Shown: piece by piece, positions 59,185 to 64,000 of the stretch
Numbering within the stretch: position 1 is the stretch's first letter
How the letters are laid out: each line of letters starts with the position of its first letter
DNA from: Cladopsammia gracilis
Taxonomy: Eukaryota > Cnidaria > Anthozoa > Scleractinia > Dendrophylliidae
Direction: 5' to 3'
Assembly: GCA_022457155.1 (NCBI GenBank)
Contig: JAJGOT010000169.1
Span: 1,129,001-1,193,000 of the forward strand
DNA: 64,000 nt
Translations under genes and position numbers: made by a program
The notes under the pieces: generated by a model
Databases searched by the model: none
Told to the model about the DNA's origin: nothing
What the model saw: the letters and a program-made list of their open reading frames with translations, nothing else

Positions 59185-59942
59185 GGCCTGTTTACAAGTA
59201 GGTAGGGTCAAGGTTACCCTTGCAACCCAGAAAACGTTGTCCCTGGTTTACTAGGAATATTTTCAGGTAGGGACAGCTCGTCTACCCGAGACAACTCAAG
59301 CCTAAACAAAGATAGAGTTCCATCCCAAATCGAAAAACATTTGTAGTCGGATTTTTTCACGTATTAGAGGATGTTGGTGGCCAAAAATAGAAAAATCTGT
59401 TATCACGCTTTGTTTGGTGCAAACATAAAAGCAAAAATCTCGCCAAAATACCTTGTAATTGAACAATATTTTTTTATGTAGGCGAAATAAACCATATTTC
59501 GATATGGATCGGCAAAAATGAGATCCGTCGCTTCCTGCTAAGGCTGAAAGATGCATTCGAAATAGGTCATTTCCGAGTTGCTTTTTGTCTCGTTATCAGA
59601 GTAAGGCTTGGTGCGCAGCCTTTCATGTGAAAATTAGTTTTATTTACATGTGAATGAAAACTAATTTTCATATGAAAGGTTGTGCATCAAGCCTCGCTTT
59701 GATAACGAGACAAAAAGCAACTCGGAAATGGTTTATTCTTTGGCTCGTTGTGTTCGACACGCTATTGTTGCATGGAAGTTTCTTGTCAAGAGATGCCGAG
59801 GTCTAGGAACCAGAAAACGCTGTCTCAGATTGCCTGGGTGGGTTGTCCCAACCTGAAGCGTTAACAAGGAAACAATTTGCCCCGCCTACTAAGGTAACCC
59901 TAGCGCGCAGGTAGGGTCACCATAGCGACCTTGTAAACACTT
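59185..59942. mobile_element. TIR-like element with nested foldback
   Basis: The ends CCTGTTTACAAGTAGGTAGG and CCTTGTAAACAC are short inverted repeats with GGTAGGGTCA near both. It contains the perfect-looking foldback at 59568-59732. Confidence 0.5.
59568..59732. mobile_element. Foldback MITE, 165 bp, ~75-bp arms
   Basis: CATTTCCGAGTTGCTTTTTG and CAAAAAGCAACTCGGAAATG are the ends, and TGAAAATTAGTTTT is inverted at the centre. Confidence 0.85.
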
Positions 59943-60880
59943 AAGCGTAAAAAAAGAAGGAACGTGTGAGTGCAAGGGGACCCTCTTGTTAGGGTTCCTA
60001 ATTTCAATTTCTATGCTGACACTTTCGATTATTTTCAGCTTACAAGACCAGTAAAAAAAAATCAATCTTTTGTTCATTAAAACCTGCACATAACTAACGT
60101 TTCGGGTTCCAAATATATTCGAGGTTTGCTGTGACCAAAACAAATGCCCGAAAAAAGGGCACCCAATGGTTGTGTGTGTCTGTTGCTTTTTAAATAATTA
60201 ACAGCTGAAAGAACTTTAATAAAATCTTCGGAAATGCGAAGAGACCAAACTACGCTTCCGAAGACTTCGCGAGCAAACACCAATGCAAAAATATATTTAT
60301 GGTAATTTTGCTAATTTTAATCCACGCGCTATTGTCAACACCTCATGCAGAAAGAACAATGCGTTGTAAAATAGTGTATTTTACCAGACAGCGCTTTGCA
60401 CATACAATTATGATGATGATTAGTTCGAACCAGCCCTTAGAGTTGGTTCCCACTGGCGACGTAATCGGAAGCGGAGTCGGAGTCGGAAGCGTAAGGAGCC
60501 TTACGTTCTAGTGGAAATCAAAAAATGGAGTCGCAATCGGAAACTCGACGGAATCGGAATCGGAATCGGAATCGGAAGGATCAGAAGGTTTCCTTTTTCT
60601 TCCGATTCAGTTTCTGCTTCCGTCGCTTACTATTCTTGGTTTTCACTAACGTCATATCAAAATTCAGAAGCATTAAAAAATAGATTTCGAATCCAAAATG
60701 TTTATGGAATTGTAAAGAGTTTAAAACTACACATCTTGGCCAAATTTTGAAGCGCAAAAGCATTTCGTTCAAGAGTTATAGGCGAACGAGTATTAGATAT
60801 TTTTAGTAAGAAATGTATGGAGCGGCCATCTTTGTGCCCCTGAGAGGGGCACAAAGATGGCGGCCAAAAATTCAAAGTCT

Positions 60881-61071
60881 TAATAGGCCATTTGCACGAT
60901 GACGTCATATGACTACAAATACCAGAATGCTTCAGTTTTTTGTTTTGTAGTGCAAATTAGGGCTATTGTTATTTAAACCGCACTGGGATTACAAAATTTA
61001 AATAAGAAAGGAAAAACGAAATGAATTCTGGTAGTTGTAGTAAAATGACGCCATCATGCAAATGGCCTATT
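60881..61071. mobile_element. MITE, ~190 bp
   Basis: Ends TAATAGGCCATTTGCACGAT and ATCATGCAAATGGCCTATTA, with GACGTCAT/ATGACGCC just inside. Confidence 0.8.
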
Positions 61072-61121
61072 ACACCAAAAATCACATCCAAAAATATTGT
61101 ATTTGCTATAAGCTTAATTAA

Positions 61122-61930
61122 GGTGATTCCTCAGAAATAAAAGTTGTCGAACGATTTTTTTTAAATTTTCCCTAACAGCTCCCTACCATAAGTTGTTTCG
61201 AAAAATTCAATAAAAAAGATAGGTCACCATGCTCGGTAAAGAGATATGATGGACCAATGTTGCCCCATTTATGCCTATAGCAATACCGATCACGCACGTC
61301 ATTATTTGATCGGTTCATGTTTCTTTTCCCGGTAACCCGTGAAAGCAAAGTTTACAATTCTTCAAAAAAACTTGATAGGTTAAAGTCTCCACCATATGGG
61401 AACACTTTAAAATAAAATTTATGAAAAAGTCACACAACTTCAAATGACACGGACTCAAAACGTTCCTCGCGTCCATGTTTTCAAGGTCAACAATTTGCTC
61501 CCACGAGTAACTGATTTGAGAATGTTTTTAGCGATATCTTTTTTTCCTGTCGAGGAATTTTTTTTTAACTTTGTTAACTTAAAAAGCATTAATTTAACAT
61601 CAAAATGATGCAATAAAAAATATAGGTCACCATGCTCGTTAGAGAGAAAAAGACAGTCGTATTTTCTAACGAGCTTGCGGGCCTTTGATAAAAAACATTC
61701 CATCCTCCGAAATGTGCGCGCGCTCATTTTGCTCAACCGCGCACGCTCATTGCTTATAAATTATGGTAATTCTCCTTTTGAAAAATACTCGTAAGAAAAT
61801 TAAATTTCCAGCTGCGTGTTTTAAAAACCGTTCACTAAAAAGAGTGTTGTTATCAACTGGCTGCCATGAAAGGACTATTACGTGTGTTATGCGCAGTACA
61901 GGATGCGCAGTGCAATACTGAGGAATCACC
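61122..61930. mobile_element. TIR element, 809 bp, TTAA-flanked
   Basis: Ends GGTGATTCCTCAG and CTGAGGAATCACC, TTAA at 61118-61121 and 61931-61934. An internal motif GATAGGTCACCATGCTCG recurs near 61218 and 61621. Confidence 0.85.
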
Positions 61931-62616
61931 TTAACTCGGCTTATAAGCACTTATAATGCAAACAATAACTTTCAGCTGATTCAATTTTGTTTATTTTCGC
62001 GGCTTATCTGAAATAGCGTAAGGCGTTGCGTGACACATTTAAAACCTTTGTAAATCGGAAGCAAAACACCGTTAAAACCTGAAACTTTTTGTGAAAGATT
62101 ATAACACTTGTATCCACATACCATGTTAGAAACAGCTTTGTAGGACGTTTTCTTTAGATTTTTTAATTTTAATGACGTCATGTGAAAGCCAAGAGATTCT
62201 TACGATTCCGATTCCGCTTATGATTCTGCTTACGTCGCTAGTGGGAACCAAGCTTTAAAGCTCCCTAATGCTTTTATCTCCCAAACTCTGTATTTGTTTT
62301 CCTCCTTTAGCTATTAACATAGCATTATTCCTTTAGCTATTAACGAGTATTACAAGTATTATGTAATAGTTAACATTGTTACCGAAAAGCCCTGTTGAAG
62401 GGAGTCTCAATAAAGTATGTATGTATTGCGCGAAAGAGCGGGTGATATCGCCTAATTCTTAGCTAAAGTTAGGCGATATCACGCAAGCTTGAGCGCAATA
62501 ATAGTTTTATAATTCAACACATTGATAACAAAGCACAGTTTGAAGAAAAAATATCGAGGCCGGTCCGTCATTTTTGCATTCTCTTGTCAAAATGCGAAAT
62601 TTACCTCCATCGTTGG

Positions 62617-62911
62617 ATATACCAAATTGAAGAAACGTTGTCGGGTGAAAAGCATAAACCATGAACGATGCGACCCAAAGGTTTACTGGGAAGTTGGAAA
62701 ATTTAATTTTCGTCTGTGACAGAATATACATTATATTAACACAGGATGCATAAATCATGCTCTTAAATGTCTCAAACAAAGAAAACATCGTGATTATCAA
62801 GAAATAGAATATTACTAGCTTGCCAATGCTGCCTACCCAGAACTCCATTCGGTCTCATCGTTCATGGTTTATGCTTTTCACGAGTCAACGTTTCTTCAAT
62901 TTGGTGTATAC
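62617..62911. mobile_element. TIR element, ~295 bp
   Basis: ACCAAATTGAAGAAACGTTG and CAACGTTTCTTCAATTTGGT are inverted, followed inward by AAAAGCATAAACCATGAACG and its complement. Arms are about 60 bp. Confidence 0.8.
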
Positions 62912-62986
62912 GTCATGTAGACATAGCGTATATCGATAACATTTTGACCATATTGGCGCAGTGTATCAATGTGTTGAATTATAAAT

Positions 62987-64000
62987 TGAAATAGCTGTAA
63001 ACAAGGTTGTCTATCTACCGGTAGCTAGCAACGGCCGCAATAAAGCTGTTTTCTAAAAACAAAAGATATCTTGTTGCAAGCGTTTCTGATTTACATATGA
63101 AATGTTTTTTTCACCTGGCTTTTCCGAGAATATGGCTTTTCATTTGGCCGGAGGTAAATTGAAGTCATAAGTGAAAACTTGCTGAACTTGTTATCAGACG
63201 CATGGTGTTACATGCATATATAAGGAAGTCAGCAGTAGCCCTCGCTCTTACTAACAATTCAATTAAGTGCCGAAGCCCGGCGGTGAGTTGAGCTTTGTTC
63301 GAGGACATTGGGCTGTTTCGGTAAGATATAACCTATGATTTATACAAAGAAGATTTATAACGCGTAACTTAAATTGATGCAACCCGATTTGTTGTTTTTC
63401 CAATCAGTGCGTTTTCAGAGAATGTATTTATTGTTTGTCGTAATTCGACAATGCTGTTTTTCAATTCCGTAACACTGTCTGGTAAAACGGTTAGAGAAAT
63501 AGAGGGGAATACATTGGTGGTCGGAGATATAGACTGAGGCTAAGGTAAAACGAGAGCCCGAGAACGTCTGAAAAATATATCAAGAAGAAAAGTATATTAA
63601 GAAAAGTATATCAAGAAGAAAGTCAAAACATGATGTCTGAATGACAATAATTATATTAGTTCATTTGACGAGATAAAATATTATAAATCAGCTTAAATAT
63701 GTCAGTTTCACAAACAAAAAGATATATTGCAAGAAAACTAAAATTCATTCAGCTTGAAAAATTTAATAGGGGTGGCGAATGGTATACCTTCCAAATCGTG
63801 GGTCTTGGTCCGGTCTCGAAATCTCGGCGGTATGTAATTTATTTTTTGATATATCGAAAGTTTCACCTCTTTAGACCTTGGAATAAAAGGTTTAAAGTGT
63901 TAGGGACGATGCGAAACGCTTTTTTATGGTCTCAAAGTTAGGTTTTTGGCGCTAGAAAATGGCTCCAATTTGTGCGCGGCCAAAACCAGTGTCATATTAC
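62987..64000. other. Unassigned right end; possible TATA promoter near 63217
   Basis: TATATAAG at 63217 is followed about 30 bp later by TCTTACTAACAATTCAATTA, which could be a TATA-type start region of a plus-strand gene. No downstream exon is convincing within the window. The frame at 63699-63941 has no recognised domain. Confidence 0.25.

Larger units (their letters stand above)
60437..62258. mobile_element. Composite TIR element, ~1.8 kb, with nested elements
   Basis: TTGGTTCCCACTGGCGACGT at the left is inverted as ACGTCGCTAGTGGGAACCAA at the right, next to GGAATCGGAATCGGA and GATTCCGATTCCGC runs. Inside lie a copy of the dispersed repeat (about 60640-60850), a 190-bp MITE and the 809-bp TTAA element. 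Confidence 0.6.
55243..62986. repeat. Discontinuous large inverted repeat (possible nested element)
   Basis: 55243-55322 (AATTCAACACATTGATACAC, ATCGATATACGT) is inverted at 62909-62986. 56345-56432 (TTCAAACTGTGCTTTGTTAT, TGATATCGCCTAA) is inverted at 62452-62565. The two matches are in consistent order, as expected for arms of one element later filled with smaller insertions. I found no target duplication. Confidence 0.45.

Overview
The window looks like nuclear DNA of an anthozoan cnidarian, probably a stony coral. The basis is intron-containing animal gene families (BTB-BACK-PHR, HECT, an ALS2CR8/CaRF-like factor, an rve integrase), AT-rich DNA packed with short inverted-repeat elements, Penelope-like and LINE remnants, and no bacterial gene organisation. 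The species cannot be fixed from sequence alone.

Layout. (1) 1-1345: 5' half of a CaRF/ALS2CR8-like gene on the minus strand, running off the left edge. (2) 1866-53145: a tandem array of five BTB-BACK-PHR genes on the plus strand. The first copy has lost its N-terminal third; the other four are intact, intronless and 452 codons long (34104, 40979, 46622, 50198). Each sits in a repeat unit whose spacers carry shared and copy-specific transposons, so the empty and filled sites of several insertions can be read inside the window. (3) 5801-30507: a 24.7-kb block interrupts the first array unit. It has long terminal inverted repeats (686 and 1045 bp) built from dozens of copies of the 14-bp perfect palindrome TTATCTCGAGATAA at 18-bp spacing. 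A 6-bp repeat, AATAAT, flanks it, and the same site is uninterrupted at 37196 and 52926. Inside are an LRR gene fragment, a Penelope-like remnant with hammerhead-like motifs, a third palindrome array, a 15-exon gene for a UBX plus HECT ubiquitin ligase (11023-22568, +), and a convergent multi-exon gene for a DDE (rve) integrase (23889-28370, -). (4) 53150-64000: no gene I can support. It is a mosaic of small inverted-repeat elements, many at TTAA, plus a LINE tail.

Main interpretation. The 24.7-kb block behaves as one transposed unit. It may be a giant DNA transposon encoding its own integrase and a HECT/UBX ligase, or a composite element that carried host genes between two palindrome-array ends. 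The termini, the 6-bp duplication and the paralogous empty sites are seen directly. That the integrase acts on these ends is inference. The BTB array (a family of Cullin-3 adaptors) also shows mosaic variants that point to gene conversion.
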